In this document: positions 11,314 to 22,677 of the stretch, in pieces
Position numbering within the stretch: position 1 is the stretch's first letter
Layout: every line of letters begins with the position of its first letter
Assembly: GCA_037044905.1 (NCBI GenBank)
Contig: JBAOKB010000012.1
Span: 35,473-99,472, forward strand
Direction of reading: 5' to 3'
Length of the DNA stretch: 64,000 bases
From: Hortaea werneckii
Taxonomy: Eukaryota > Ascomycota > Dothideomycetes > Mycosphaerellales > Teratosphaeriaceae
Program-made: the position numbers and the translations under genes
Notes under the pieces: model-generated
Databases searched by the model: none
Seen by the model: only the letters and a program-made list of their open reading frames with translations
Told to the model about the DNA's origin: nothing

Positions 11314-13251
11314 TTAACGCGCCAAAGCATCTATTATTCCATCGAGGTACTGCTGCCACCACTTCGTATACCTGGAGCGCCCAACAAGCGCCTCGACCAT
11401 CAGTTCTGTGGCCTGGGCATCGACATTGCCGTGCTCCTTATCTCTCCATGCCCTCTCCGCAACACCGACAGCTTCCCGTATGGCTGCTTCTTCGTCTTCG
11501 TCGCCGTACAAGTCGCACCTCTCACATTCACTGCACCTGCCTCCGTTCGGTCGGAAGTGCTGACAGAAATGGGCGTAGCCCTCCCGGCTTGTAACTTCTT
11601 GTCGACAGATGTAGCACATAGTATAACCACAGTTGCATACGAGCTTGTTGCAGCCGCTTGACTTGACAAAGCTCAGCATACACCTGGGACAAGTGCGTTT
11701 CACGGCTGCGGTAGCAGAGGACTCGATAGCGGTCCGCAGCGATGTCTTCTCGCTTTCGAAGCAGGTGTGCGGATCCCGCCAGAGTGCATTACAGCGAACA
11801 CAAGAGGTCCTCAAGCAATGCGGATTGCCGCATTTGAACTTCGATCCTTGCCGCTGTTTGTAGACTCGGGTCCAGGATTCGTTGAGGATGGCGCCAGCCG
11901 GTGGATAAAGCTTGAACAGGGCCCATGTGGCCATGACAAGCATCACCAGCGGTGCCGTGAAAAGCGTCACGCAGGCCAAAAGCAATAAGAATGTGAACTG
12001 TACCATTGGGGGAGACTTCCTTGCAACCTGAGCCCAGAAGTTTCTCCAATCCCGTAGCGCCAGTGTAGGTATCTCGTCAGCTTCGGCATAAGTGCAGAAA
12101 GGGCACCTCTGGAGCCTAATGCCACTCTTTATCAGGGCGTCGTTCGTCAAACGTGCCTGGAATTCCTCCCAAGCAGCTTCACCATCTTCGTTGCGAGATA
12201 AGGCGAGGTGTGTGCTTGTTCGAGGTATGCATCCTTGACAATCCTCCATAGCAAAGCATCTCAACGCATTCTTGTCAAGATCTGCGGCTCGCGCCCAGCC
12301 CTGTCCGTACAGTGCTTCGGTGACAGTCCGTCGGACGCAATCATGGCAAAGTTGGTGCATGTCAACATCACAGAATGCCATCTGCTCAAAGTTGACCGAG
12401 CTGTAGCAGCACTCACAATCGAAAAGCGCACCTACTTCCTCTGCTTCCGATTCAGCAAGCTGGTTCGCAAGGGACCGATCCGCTTCTAACTGCTCCTGCT
12501 GCTGTCTATGGCTTTCTGGCTGAACCAACAACATCCATATCTCGCGATCAAGATCGGCATTCCCAGTCCGTCTGACTGCAGAAGTCTGATTGTCGACGGA
12601 TTGTCCAGGATGGCGAACAATGTACGGATGCTCGGAGGCTTGCTGGCCGGATGTTGAGCGCCGAGTCAGAAGATTAGAGAGTGTGTAGCGCCACGACTTC
12701 GTTGTCAGCTGTAGCAGTACTGGCCGTGACAATGTGTAGGAATGGTTATGCTCGGCCAACACAGCTTTGATGGAGGAGTGGCTAAGACTGCGGAATTCTT
12801 GATAGCACACTTGCTTGACGGCTTTCTTGTAGCTTTCACTCCGAAAAGCCTCCTCGACAGCTAGACAAGAGAAAGTGGTCGGCGTGGCGGTTGCAGGCTT
12901 GTCTTGCCCGGTTGCGTCGGGAGCTCTATATCGTCCGCGAATCCACTTCGCGTCTCTCTTCAGCAACTGCTCCGTTACGATCTCGACTCGACTTTCCTCA
13001 CTGATACTAAGCAGCATCTCACGGAAGACTTCCGGCTCAATGTCCGGGAAAATGTCAATCAAAGCGGCCAGCGCGACGTTGAGGTTCTTGAGATCGGGCT
13101 CATCGTCTTGCTGGCGATGAAGCTCCGGATCATACAGTGGCGTGACATGATCGCCGCTCTCTCCTGCTGCGGCACCGCCTTTGAAGGGTCGAAGGAAGTC
13201 CACTTTCCCCTTCCACAGTCGACCGGTCTTCGGCAGTGGTACGTAGTCCAT
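11314..13251 (-). CDS. RBR-type E3 ubiquitin ligase with CUE domain (RNF216-like)
   Basis: A single-exon frame of 645 aa. Residues 55-95 resemble a CUE ubiquitin-binding domain (LAALIDIFPDIEPEVF). A RING1-like Cys cluster starts near 280 (CECC...CDVDMHQLCHDC). An IBR region follows, with CPFC and later CGNPHCLRTSCVRC. RING2 is near 540-575 (CPRCMLSFVKSSGCNKLVC, then CGYTMCYIC). RBR ligases pass ubiquitin through a RING2 cysteine thioester. The order CUE, RING1, IBR, RING2 with CNKL spacing resembles the animal RNF216/TRIAD3 group. A hydrophobic stretch of about 35 residues (FLLLLACVTLFTAPLVMLVM) sits inside the IBR region, so the protein may be membrane-attached, which is unusual for this class. 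The substrate is unknown. Confidence 0.85.
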   Translation of the reverse strand: MDYVPLPKTGRLWKGKVDFLRPFKGGAAAGESGDHVTPLYDPELHRQQDDEPDLKNLNVALAALIDIFPDIEPEVFREMLLSISEESRVEIVTEQLLKRDAKWIRGRYRAPDATGQDKPATATPTTFSCLAVEEAFRSESYKKAVKQVCYQEFRSLSHSSIKAVLAEHNHSYTLSRPVLLQLTTKSWRYTLSNLLTRRSTSGQQASEHPYIVRHPGQSVDNQTSAVRRTGNADLDREIWMLLVQPESHRQQQEQLEADRSLANQLAESEAEEVGALFDCECCYSSVNFEQMAFCDVDMHQLCHDCVRRTVTEALYGQGWARAADLDKNALRCFAMEDCQGCIPRTSTHLALSRNEDGEAAWEEFQARLTNDALIKSGIRLQRCPFCTYAEADEIPTLALRDWRNFWAQVARKSPPMVQFTFLLLLACVTLFTAPLVMLVMATWALFKLYPPAGAILNESWTRVYKQRQGSKFKCGNPHCLRTSCVRCNALWRDPHTCFESEKTSLRTAIESSATAAVKRTCPRCMLSFVKSSGCNKLVCNCGYTMCYICRQEVTSREGYAHFCQHFRPNGGRCSECERCDLYGDEDEEAAIREAVGVAERAWRDKEHGNVDAQATELMVEALVGRSRYTKWWQQYLDGIIDALAR

Positions 13252-13257
13252 GTCGCA

Positions 13258-13335
13258 TCAGCGGTCGTACCACAACAGCGGTCGGCGACATAAGGACGGC
13301 GCTGCTTCGATGATGACTTGGAAGCCGGTAGACAT
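13258..13335 (-). promoter_or_regulatory. Possible upstream ORF of the RBR ligase
   Basis: A 25-codon ATG-initiated frame ends with TGA six bases before the main ATG of the E3 ligase gene. This closeness could lower or condition translation of the ligase if the transcript begins upstream of 13335. The transcript start is unknown. Confidence 0.35.
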
Positions 13336-13960
13336 TGCTCGCTTAAGCCTTGCCTGTCATGAATGAGAGAGACAGGCGAAGAAAGAGTGGTGTGGCAAGC
13401 TAGCGAGGTCTTGGAGCTTTGTCTTGCTTGAGTGGTCCGAGCGTCTACTGCGGTGCATGATCATCATGCTAGCAGCGACCTTTGGATTCGGCAACCTCTT
13501 AACATTAACGCATTCTCGAACGGGAAGTGGTTCACGAGGTACATGGCCACTCGGGAGTCTCAACAAACAGTTTATTGCAAGTCTTTAATGATCATTTGGC
13601 TTCTAGACAATTTCTGGAATCGCTACACAATGCTCAACGACAAGCTGGGCGGGAAGAGCTAACCCATCCGTCCCTACTCCACATGGTCACTTCTCCTGTC
13701 TCCTGTGGACATCTGCGTTCGCAGCATGTGCAGATCACCACTTCGTGTTGATTGAGATATGGATCCGATGAATGGTTTTAGCAGCGTTCCCAGGTTTGCG
13801 CTCCTGCTGCCCTTTTGTACACTCGGTCACATTCTCGTGTGGTGGCTCAACCACACCAGTTCGATCCTCCGGTTCGTCGTCGCTGTATATCATGATTATA
13901 CACAGCTTCACAAATACTTCTCGCACATTCAACTTATCTCGCAGTTTAACACACAGCATC
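13336..13960. other. Intergenic region
   Basis: It contains the promoter of the RBR ligase and the 3' flank of the ketoacyl reductase gene. No gene is seen. Confidence 0.5.
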
Positions 13961-15024
13961 TCATGACTTCTTCGCGTCCCTCTCAGCCTTCCTCAGAGCC
14001 CTCTTTCGGATGTCCTCGTGCATACCCCTATTGACATCAATCACGTAGCTGTTCATCCGACCCGGAGTCAGCGTATCCAAAGCCCAGTGCATGACACCGT
14101 GAGCCCAGTATGGGGTACTCGTTGCACTGATTCCCTGTGCGCCACCGCTCCGGCCGATCTTTCCTAACGCGGCACGCACAAACTGCTTTGGTGTGGGGAT
14201 CATGGCGGAGCTGCGGCGGATCTTGGACATGGCCGAGGTGACGAGGTAGGATTGTACGAGCTGCACTTTTATGCCGTGCGGTGCGACTTCAGAGGCTAGA
14301 GCGCTCGACCATTGTTGCAGGAAGGCTTTGCTGCCGGAATATGTTGCCAGTAGCGGGGTGGGCAGCAGGCCGCCGAAAGATGCCATAGTGAGGATCAGAC
14401 CGGCTTTGCGCTTGACCATGCCAGGAAGGACTAGCTGGGTAACGCGGAGGGTGCCGGTGCAGTTGATGGTTATAATGTCCTTCATCTCTTTCTCCTCAGT
14501 CTCGGCAAACGGCACGGGAATGCTGTGCGACAGGCCAACGTTGTTGATCAGAATGCTGACATCCAGCTCGTCCACCATGCTACGGAGCTTAGCGTAGTCG
14601 CTGTCGTTGTTTGCGGCGAAGTCCATGGCGAAGGATTTGGTCTGGACATTGCAGAGTCGTTGGATCTCAGTGGAGAGGATGTCGAGCTTGCTCTGCGTAC
14701 GCGAGACAAGAAGAATGTTGTAGCCTTTCTGAGCAAGTTGCAGGGCGTACTCTTTGCCAATGCCATCACTGGCACCAGTCACGAGTGCCCAAGTGCCTTT
14801 CTTCCCAAACTTGCTGAGCTGCAACGAGTCAGTATGAAGGTTGTCGGAGAAGGCGGAGGAGGGAGTGGGATGCGTACAGAGATGCCGGGCAAAACGAAGA
14901 GCGAAGTCACCAATCTCCAGAAGGAGAAGATCTTAAGAGAGAGCCAAAGCACGCCAATGAAGGCGAAGACTGCCGTGACTGGCGCCGCCCAGGCATCTTC
15001 TGCCACTGCTGCAAGCTGGACCAT
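13961..15024 (-). CDS. IFA38: Very-long-chain 3-ketoacyl-CoA reductase, two exons
   Basis: Exon 1 is 15024-14878 (49 codons) and exon 2 is 14818-13961, giving 334 aa. The intron is 59 nt, GTACGC...TTGCAG. The enzyme reduces 3-ketoacyl-CoA with NADPH in the ER fatty-acid elongation cycle that makes sphingolipid acyl chains. Exon 1 encodes a membrane helix (VTAVFAFIGVLWLSLKIF) and the FVLPG that leads into the catalytic domain. Exon 2 has the nucleotide-binding TGASDGIGKEY, the structural NNVG, the catalytic Ser in LTMASFGG and the YSGSK active site. The C-terminus is Lys/Arg-rich (AERDAKKS), near-typical of ER retrieval. Length matches the family. It is divergently arranged with ERG28, another ER lipid gene, with 380 bp between starts. 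Confidence 0.92.
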
Positions 15025-15404
15025 CTTGCTTGCAACAAATTTGGTCAGATGCTGAAGCGGGAATGGATGTGAGTCTCAAACTTGAAGATTGCAGAATAGT
15101 ACCTGGGTACAGTAGGTCATACGGTAGGAACACAAAAAGTGGCATCCCACTTTCTGTGCCATGGAGCTCGAGCTCGGCCGAAGTTTGGCAAGGCATGACT
15201 TTTCGTGCCTGACCCAGCCGGCAATTGACTTTGCGGAGAGGGTTCGTGCCGCTGCATGGCTTTGGCGAGTTCGGTGATGGAGACGATTGGCTTCTCCAGC
15301 TAAACTTCGAAGTCTGCGGGAGTCGACGCAAGAAGCTCAAAGAATCGCTCCTCTGCGTATCCTCATGCAAAACAACTTGCATAGCAGAAGGGAAGGCATC
15401 AAAG

Positions 15405-15998
15405 ATGGCATCCAACCTCCAGCACGTAGCCTCTTACCTCCCGCCAAGCGACGGCTTGCTACCTAAATGGCTCCTCTTCGTACGCACACCCTCCCACATC
15501 ACCCTCATCACTAAATATTAGCGATGCTTACCTGATCCGCAGATCTCCGTCGTCTCCATCGCCAACAGCATCCAGGCATACATCTCTCTCGCGCCGACTC
15601 GGCAAGTGTACGCTGGCGCCTCGCCCGACCCATCCTTATCGACGACCTCTGCATCCAACCCCGCCAGCACAAATCAAAAGACCGCTCTACCCGCAGGTGT
15701 ACCGGCGCGGACTCTGCGACAACCCCAAACTAGTCCTGTGAACGAGCTCAGCGCGAGGACTTTTGGTACTTGGACCGCGTTGAGCAGTATTGTCAGGCTA
15801 TACGCTGCGTATCACATCCACGAAGCTGCCGTGTACGAATTGGCTCTGTGGACTTTTGGCTTGGCTTTTGTGCACTTTGCTAGCGAGTGGCTCGTCTTTG
15901 GAACTGCAAGATGGGGCAGAGGACTCGCGGGGCCGGTCTTTGTGAGCACCATCACTGGGACTTGGATGTGGTTGCAGTGGGGTAACTATGTGCGGTAG
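15405..15998 (+). CDS. ERG28: Ergosterol biosynthesis scaffold protein Erg28, two exons
   Basis: Exon 1 is 15405-15479 (MASNLQHVASYLPPSDGLLP...) and exon 2 is 15543-15998, giving 176 aa. The intron is GTACGC...CCGCAG. Erg28 is an ER membrane protein that tethers the C-4 demethylation enzymes of sterol synthesis. The diagnostic segments are GLLPKWLLF, then ISVVSIANSIQAY after the splice, LSARTFGTWTALSS, VRLYAAYHIHEAAVY and FASEWLVFGTA, with four hydrophobic segments. A Ser/Thr/Pro-rich insert of about 45 residues after VYAG is longer than I expect for the family and lies in a loop. The divergent arrangement with the ketoacyl reductase could mean a shared promoter. Confidence 0.93.
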
Positions 15999-16266
15999 AC
16001 CGATGTTCTGGACAAGGAGAAGAAGAGAAAGAAAGCTTCGATGGATAGGAATCATATGTGCTTCGTTAGACTTCGGATACCCAGGCATTCTGCTAATGCA
16101 TTATATTGTACAGTCAAATGTCACCCATCCAGTCCAATATTCAGTCAGGTATGCATCTCGTCAAGCATCATTAGGCGCATCATGCGTCATCAGCATCGTC
16201 AAGCACATCAAGCGTCATCAACATCGTTGCAGCCCCAGCTGGATGGAGCTCAAACTGGCTTTCCTT

Positions 16267-17175
16267 TCAAACCTCGACCGCCATCTCATCCCACTTCGGC
16301 ACCTCTCCATTCTCCTCCACGAACTGCTGATACCGCTGCCAGTGAACCTGCCCCACAACAACCTCAGCAGTCAGCAGCCCCTTCTCTCCAACCGAATCCA
16401 ACCCCATCCTCGCCATCACCTTCTCAGACGCCGCAATACTATCGATCACTTCAGTCAGCACATGCAGCTCCTCAATGCTCAGCTGGGAGAAGAACGCGGT
16501 CGCTTCCTTCTCATCCCCGATCGCGTACGCACGGAGGCGATACGGCTGCCAGGCAACGAACCGGATCGGCCGTGTGGGTTCCATGAGCGTGAGGCGGTAC
16601 ATGCGACGGACGCGGTCGCTATGGACCATCACCACCGGGCCGATCTTCGGGTTCTGGTATCCGCGTCGGGTTGATGCCAGGTAGTGCGAGAGTTGCCAGG
16701 TCGCTTTGAGCACGGCGGCGTAGGTGCGGATGATTGGCTTGCAGGGCCGACGTGCCTGACGCTCGTAGAGGTGCGTCGCGAGGTCGTCGATTGTCTGGTA
16801 AGTGTTGGTGACGAATTCCAGGGCCGCCTGTGGGTTTTGCTTCAGATGGATCATCTTGTTCCACAGCTTGGCTTCAGACGGACACTCGTGGCCGGGCTTG
16901 GACTTGCATGGTGCGTTGTTGAGGTTGCAACCGCAGAAGCCTGCTTCTAGGGTGCTTAGGACAAGATCCTGGATGACGGGCGAGGTGGTGTTGGCGATGA
17001 CTGTAGTGAGAGTCTTGATGGCGCCGTCCTTGTACACTGCCAGCGTGTACGGGGATGCCGCTGCGAAATTGCGGAGAGTCTGGAGATCTGGGCTGGCTCT
17101 GATGGTCATGACTTGGAGCTCTCTAGGCAGTCTGGCGAACGGGAAGCCTTCAATTGGAGTCTTGATGTCTGCCAT
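16267..17175 (-). CDS. F-box-like protein of unknown function
   Basis: A single-exon frame of 302 aa starting MADIKTPIEGFPFARLPREL. The N-terminal segment, about residues 11-45 (F..LP.EL....I..SPDL..LRNFAAASP), matches the pattern of fungal F-box-like proteins, which recruit substrates to SCF ubiquitin ligases. The rest is helical with a Cys cluster at about residues 99-117 (CGCNLNNAPC...HEC), a feature of many fungal F-box expansions. No leucine-rich repeats or WD repeats follow, so the substrate-binding part is unassigned. Immediately downstream on the + strand (16170-16230) is imperfect short repetition of a CATCA-type motif. Confidence 0.65.
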   Translation of the reverse strand: MADIKTPIEGFPFARLPRELQVMTIRASPDLQTLRNFAAASPYTLAVYKDGAIKTLTTVIANTTSPVIQDLVLSTLEAGFCGCNLNNAPCKSKPGHECPSEAKLWNKMIHLKQNPQAALEFVTNTYQTIDDLATHLYERQARRPCKPIIRTYAAVLKATWQLSHYLASTRRGYQNPKIGPVVMVHSDRVRRMYRLTLMEPTRPIRFVAWQPYRLRAYAIGDEKEATAFFSQLSIEELHVLTEVIDSIAASEKVMARMGLDSVGEKGLLTAEVVVGQVHWQRYQQFVEENGEVPKWDEMAVEV

Positions 17176-18676
17176 ATTTGCTGTTTGTCTGGAATATATT
17201 TGATGTGGAGCTTGTGGCGACGAGATAAAAGAATTGCGAGTCGAGGGTTAAGGCTTTAATCTTGCTCTTGGTGATTTGGTCGTGGGATATGGTCGAAGAG
17301 AGGAAAAGGATAAAGAGAACAAGAGCGATGCGAGAACATAGCTTTCATCTTGCTATTGACTCCGAAACCTATTGTCAGAAACATCCCAAAAAGGGTTAAC
17401 GTGGTGGCGATGTAAATCCGGTGGCTGGGTGTTTCGACTGCTTGACCTCAATCCACGAAACGCGATACGCCCTACAAAGCTTCCAGCACGGGCCTGCACC
17501 CAAGTAAATGCTACCCATATTCGGGCAGGTACAATCAATATGGTGTTCAAACTTTAGCACAGACAAGTTCAAGCTGGTCACTGGCTCAACCAGAAGATCG
17601 TTCCTGTTGCATTTCTTGCTATGCCAGCATCGATTTCCAAGTCTCTCGACAGGTACTTTACTTTGTTCGTGCTCTACCAAAACATTTGACTCTGAGTTCT
17701 GAGAATCCTCATATAAGTCTGATTGCAGGTGCAGCGCACAGCGAGAATCTCCGTTTGTCGTTATGCAAGAGCAAGTCTGTCCATGTCGCATGTTACTCGT
17801 CCTGACGCAAACGGTAAGGTTTGCTCCATCAGTGTAGTCATGACCAGCTCCAACTGTTCGCCCCCAGAGGCCATACAGAGCCAAATTTTCGAGTCTAAAG
17901 CTGTTTATGTTGCGATACACTGACGCATTTGCAACCAGCTCCCAAACCGACATCGCGCAGCATCTCGAGACGACTGATGTCGACCTGGAGCTTCCATGGC
18001 GCCGGCTTGGTACAGATAATTACTATTGAGACAAAGACGATACCACTAGGCCTACGAACGATGGACCGTGATCTCCATAACGTTCTTGTCTGCCATATGG
18101 GGAGTCTGTAGCAAAAGTCACGAATCTTGAAGCATTTCCTCGTAGCTTCACGCCCAATCCAATGTACATGTTGTCTTGTGGTTGCCATCGCGTCGATTGT
18201 GAATAAGCCAAGCAAGAATAGTGTGATGTACCTCGATATTTCCTTCCAGATGCCGCATTTGCCCAGGCACGATTAGGTGTCTTCGAAAGCCATAAAAGAC
18301 TGCTTGTTATTATATCCAGCGAAGCCGAATGGTGGGCTCATGTGCCGAGGCGATGCGCAGGGTTGCGTCGGCGACGCACGCTGTCAACAAACTCTTGGTC
18401 CATGCTCAAGCTTCTACCGTTCGACTTTACATTACCTGCTCAACTGTGCTGATGCTTCTTCTGCGTCGGGAACATGTTTGTATGGTGTGCTATACCGGGA
18501 CAGATGTTGAAAGATTGATGGCGAGCAGGGAGCGATAGATGGGAAGATGTGAAAAGATATTACGAGGTTGAAAGGACCAACAACCCCATCGAACGGCTCG
18601 CGATCAATCACACGACGCATTCACCAGTGCACCCCGACAGTCAGCACGAGATCGCATACATACCTACATCTCAGAC
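17176..18676. other. Intergenic region with a weak Cys-rich ORF
   Basis: No gene is firmly supported. A minus-strand frame at about 17396-17953 encodes 185 codons with many cysteines (for example CTCPNMGSIYLGAGPCWKLC) but no signal peptide or convincing splice partner. A second minus frame at 17895-18215 overlaps it. They could be parts of a Cys-rich gene or chance frames. Confidence 0.3.
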
Positions 18677-20021
18677 ATGGCTTACCAGTCGCCACCCTCT
18701 TCCATCTCCCCAGGCTTGACCTTCGGCACTTATCCCGCCACTGGCCGCAACACTCACTTCTTCCAACCGCCGACGTCACCCGCTTCCACCGCCTCTACAC
18801 CGTCTTTTGCAACCCCGGCCTCCGACCACCTCTCTTCCGGCACGAGAAAACGATCGCGACCCACTCGATCAATCCAAGTCGGAAAGAAGAGAGGTTCGCA
18901 AGTCGGTACTGCCACTCTCGACTGGCAACAGTGCCCAACCCCAAGTGATGGAAGCTACACCGGCGCATACGGCACAAGCTCGGTTTCAGTGAATGAAGAG
19001 TATTCCTTGGCGGGAGGCTCGGATACGCCAGGCTTGCAGGCGATGGCAGACATGGAACAGATGCAGCTTGGCTTTCTTGACAGGCAATGATCGGAGATGG
19101 CGAGGCGACTCGGGCAGGCGCGAATTCTCTGGCCGGCTCCCATCGCAAACATTCTTGTCGCGGGAACGAAATGGTGCGCCAAGGCTACAACCTTCGCCAG
19201 ATGGCGAACCCGGTCAAAGTTGGGCCGGTATGGCTTTCAGCCTTGTTGGTAAAGTCTTCAATTTTGGAAGTACCGTCTTCCGTGGTTTCTACGCTGGGGG
19301 TGGCAAAGGCTATGACATGAACCAGAGCGATAATGTATGGATGAGCCAAGATGGCTGTTCAACTCCTTTGCCTGGTGCGTGGCGGGATGAATTTTTCGAC
19401 TTAGATGTTGAGCAGGAAGAAACACCACTTCCTGAACGCCCGCCGAAAAAGAGAAGACAGACCGACAAGGAAGCCTGGGTTATGATCGACACCCCGGATG
19501 TCGAGGGTAGCCCGAAGCGAAAGGTGTCGGGCACTGGTGCACCACGACTCGACGCTGCGCAAACCACTACGCAAGTCCCTACGCAAGTCCCTATCCAACG
19601 CTCTCACGCCCGGTCCCCAGCCTCACGCGCATCGAGTAGACGCAGCCTCGCCCCGATTTCGCATAGACGGCAATCCTCACACGTATCCAACCCCGGCAGT
19701 CCCGCCCAACTAGCACCACCTTCGACCCCCGACCGACGCGCATCCTTCGCGCCTATGCGTTCCGGCTCCCGCCCAACCAGCTCCAGCAACAACAACCTAC
19801 ACGCTTCATACGTCAGCCCTGAAATCGAACGGTACATGAAACGACGCGATCGCCACGATCGGAGAGCCGATGCCGCTATGGGCGATATGTCCCGCAAGCT
19901 GGCCGAACTTATCAAGCAAGGGCAGGCGGCTTTGGGGACCAAGTTTGAGGTCGAGGACGATCACCGTGACGATGATGATGTTTATGAGACTGATGAGGGG
20001 TATGTGGATGAGGAGTGGTGA
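18677..20021 (+). CDS. Disordered, probably nuclear, fungal protein; exon junction unresolved
   Basis: The start is MAYQSPPSSISPG at 18677. The first frame runs to about 19090 and a second frame carries the rest to 20021. The joint lies near 19,000-19,090. A good acceptor (TTGACAG, ending 19083) exists, but I could not find a donor giving the right phase, so either an unusual donor or a one-base error is possible. The N-terminal half is Ser/Thr/Pro-rich with a basic patch (TRKRSRPTRS). The middle has a likely amphipathic hydrophobic segment (SWAGMAFSLVGKVFNFG, then TVFRGFYAGGGKGY). Next come a PPKKRR nuclear-localisation-type motif and an Arg/Ser-rich tract. The C-terminal helix is charged (SPEIERYMKRRDRHDRRAD) and ends in an acidic tail. 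I do not recognise a named family. Confidence 0.65.
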
Positions 20022-20694
20022 GACGCAGTCTGAGACTTTAAAAAGAGATTGTGTTTTGGGCAATGTGGAGTTCGCTTTGGTGGCCTTCGCGACTGGCTAC
20101 AAGACTGCAAACTAAGTTTTCCCTGTCGGTGGCAAGGCGTTTTGAAGGAAGTTCGACGCTTCGCAAAGTCTTCCAAGGGAGTCGAGTCGGATCTTTTCCG
20201 ATCACTGGGTTGCATTTCTTTCATTTTTTGATCCTCCTACGGATGGCGCTTAGATACCCACTCGAGTTCCGGAATGCGCGGCGTCATTCCGGAATCTTTC
20301 TTTACTCATGTCCGTAATTCAGCAATTAAGCAGGCAGTTTTAAGTTGCTTACTCCAACTCACAAATTCTGGCGCTGGCTTTTTCTCGCTTCTATACTGTC
20401 GCCCTGTAGGCGCTGCAGTCTCGGGTCCTTCTATAATCTTGCTGTTGCCGTTGCGCCGCTTGGAAACTCTACGTACAGCTAGCTGTATGTTGTTCAGACT
20501 GAGAAGTGAATCGTTAATACGCTCTGGATAAAGTATGTGAGGGTGTTGTAACTGCTATAATGCCACCTGACGTATAACCACGCCGCAATTCTCAGCGGTC
20601 ATCTCGAAACGATCATTCTAGCGCAACAGTGCCGAGTCAAGACCTTCTCACCCTACCTTCCCTTGAATGCTCTTTTGGACGTCTACTCTGAGAC

Positions 20695-21925
20695 TTATTG
20701 CCCGTGGGTATTGGAAGTCTCCCCTATTCCTCGCACCGCACTATCAAACACCGCATAGAAGTCGACGGCGGGCAAAGCGGCTCCGAACCCATAACAAGAT
20801 ACTTTCCGCGATAAGGGGACTTTCAGGACTTCCATAATGCGGCCTCTGCTACTGGTTCCCGAGGAGGAGGAGGAGGATGGAGGTATCTCGAGACAGATCG
20901 TCGAATAGATCTGTGCGGGCGTCATCATGTCGTCGTTTACTGGGAGCTGCGAGGAGAGGGTGATGAGTCTGTCGCTTTCTGTCAGATGGCTTTAAGATTT
21001 CATACGGATCAGGTATTCTTTTGATGGCTTGTGGGGGTTGTAGACGTACTTTTCTATCTCTGAATAAGGTAAGTGCCATTCTGATGTCCTCCCCGCTGTC
21101 TGGGAGGGAGGTGGTTCTAGTGCGCAGGAGAAGACTGTCTGTGTCGCTGTCAAAGCGTGGTTTTGCGAGGGGTTTGTTGTCTCTGCGCTTGTTTCAGCTG
21201 GTGATGGGTTGATGGCATGGTGATGGATATGGTCGCGGCACGGCCATTCTAGGGCGAGGATGAAGTCGACTGCTTCCCAAGTTTCCATTTTATCAGGGGG
21301 GCTGTTCGGTGGGGTTTGAAGTCTTTGAGATACTTCCTTATCGGGGATGGAATCGGTATGGTCTGTTTCAAAGTCCAGAAAGGTACGCTCATTGCCTTTG
21401 GATAGTAGTAATTAGCGATTGGAGCAGTGGCACGGATAACTTGGAAGCATGGCCTTACCAATCTTGGGATCAAAGCGGACGTCTATTGCAGCCTCACTGC
21501 CAAGGTTGGAAAGGTCTCCTTGCGATGCAGACGAGGTATTCAAATGATCATTTGCCGAACCCTCATCCAAATTGTGACTGGCGAGAAAATCCTGCATGGC
21601 TTCATTCTGGCGCTCCAATACACACTTCTCGCTGTTGACAACGGCATCGAGATGACGGAGACGCTGATGTTGGGGTTGTCTGTGTTAGTCAATGTGTGTC
21701 AAATGGCCGAGAAAGCTAACTTACTGCAATCTCTGCCTCTAATGATTGTACATAATCGGTTTTCCGGTCGCGGTGACGCTTCTGTGCTTGATATACTTGC
21801 TGACGTCGGTGGGCAGCAGGTGACTGTAGGAGGTTTGGCTCCCTTGAGCTGTCGTTTTGCGGTATGAGCCGATTTGCGAAACCGCCATTCCCTACTGTTA
21901 CATCAGCAACCTGCACTAAACGCAC
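20695..21925 (-). CDS. bZIP transcription factor, at least four exons, 5' end uncertain
   Basis: The exons I could fit are: up to 21725, then 21663-21459, 21395-21050 and 20974-20695. The first carries the basic region RRQQVYQAQKRHRDRKTDYV, followed by SLEAEIA. Splicing GCA|GTAAGT to CATCAG|CGT continues the zipper as RLRHLDAVVNSEKCVLERQN with a leucine or hydrophobic residue every seventh position. The C-terminal half has the WEAVDFILALEWPCRDHI segment, a HALTATQTVF segment and a final VSCYGFGAALPAVDFYAVFD block, a layout I associate with a fungal bZIP family that has a conserved C-terminal domain. The protein should bind DNA as a dimer in the nucleus. The true start is not resolved: the frame begins after a stop at a GTG, so an upstream exon (possibly within 21903-22097) is needed. 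Confidence 0.75.
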
Positions 21926-22677
21926 AACATATCATGATCCACATGCTTTTCCTGGTGTCCCCAGGGTCTTCTCGCACAAAGTCTACGTTTTTCTTGGTGG
22001 TCGCTTTCGTCTTAAGCCAGGTTCTAAACCCGCTGGCGATACGTGGCCCTTGGAGGGTAGAGTGCTTTGATGTTTCCGAGTCATCGGTCGGAAACATGTC
22101 GGATGGTTTTCTAGTTCTTCCAGCCTATTGATCATGGGCAGCATTGATGGTCAAAGAACCAGCAAAGAACCAGAGCTTCGTGAATCCTCAGTATGACCTG
22201 CTGAGACGGTGTCACGGTAGTTGCAACCGTCAATACCGCGTGGCATCCTCAAAAGACACTTTGTCTTGTAACGTTCAGCTACTCGGAGGATGCAGTGTCA
22301 TTCTCACGAATGATGATAAGCTACGCTACAAAGGATTCGAAGCTTTCATCCTAAGAAAGCCAAAGCTCAGCTGCCTTCCTTGCGTAAGCACTGTTTCACA
22401 GCCACCCTAGCCGAGCGCTTCGTCTGAAAGCTTGGATAAAGCGAGAGCGATAGAGAGCATTTCACTCAGATCTTTTGAATCCAAGTTAAAGCGTGGAGGC
22501 ACAACACACAGTAACTTGATTCGCCGATTGATGAAAAGCTATCTCACGAGGAATCTCTTAGAGATCTTGTTGTCTTGCCACAGGGGTTGATTACATGCGA
22601 TTGCATAAGTCATTCGACAGACAGAGTAGTTACGAAGTATTGCAAAATACAGCCACTGAACTTCGCTCCGTAGTCGA
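21926..22677. other. Intergenic region or 5' part of the bZIP gene
   Basis: It may contain the first exon of the bZIP gene: the minus frame at 22097-21903, starting MFPTDDSETSKH, is a candidate. Otherwise there is no gene. Confidence 0.4.
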
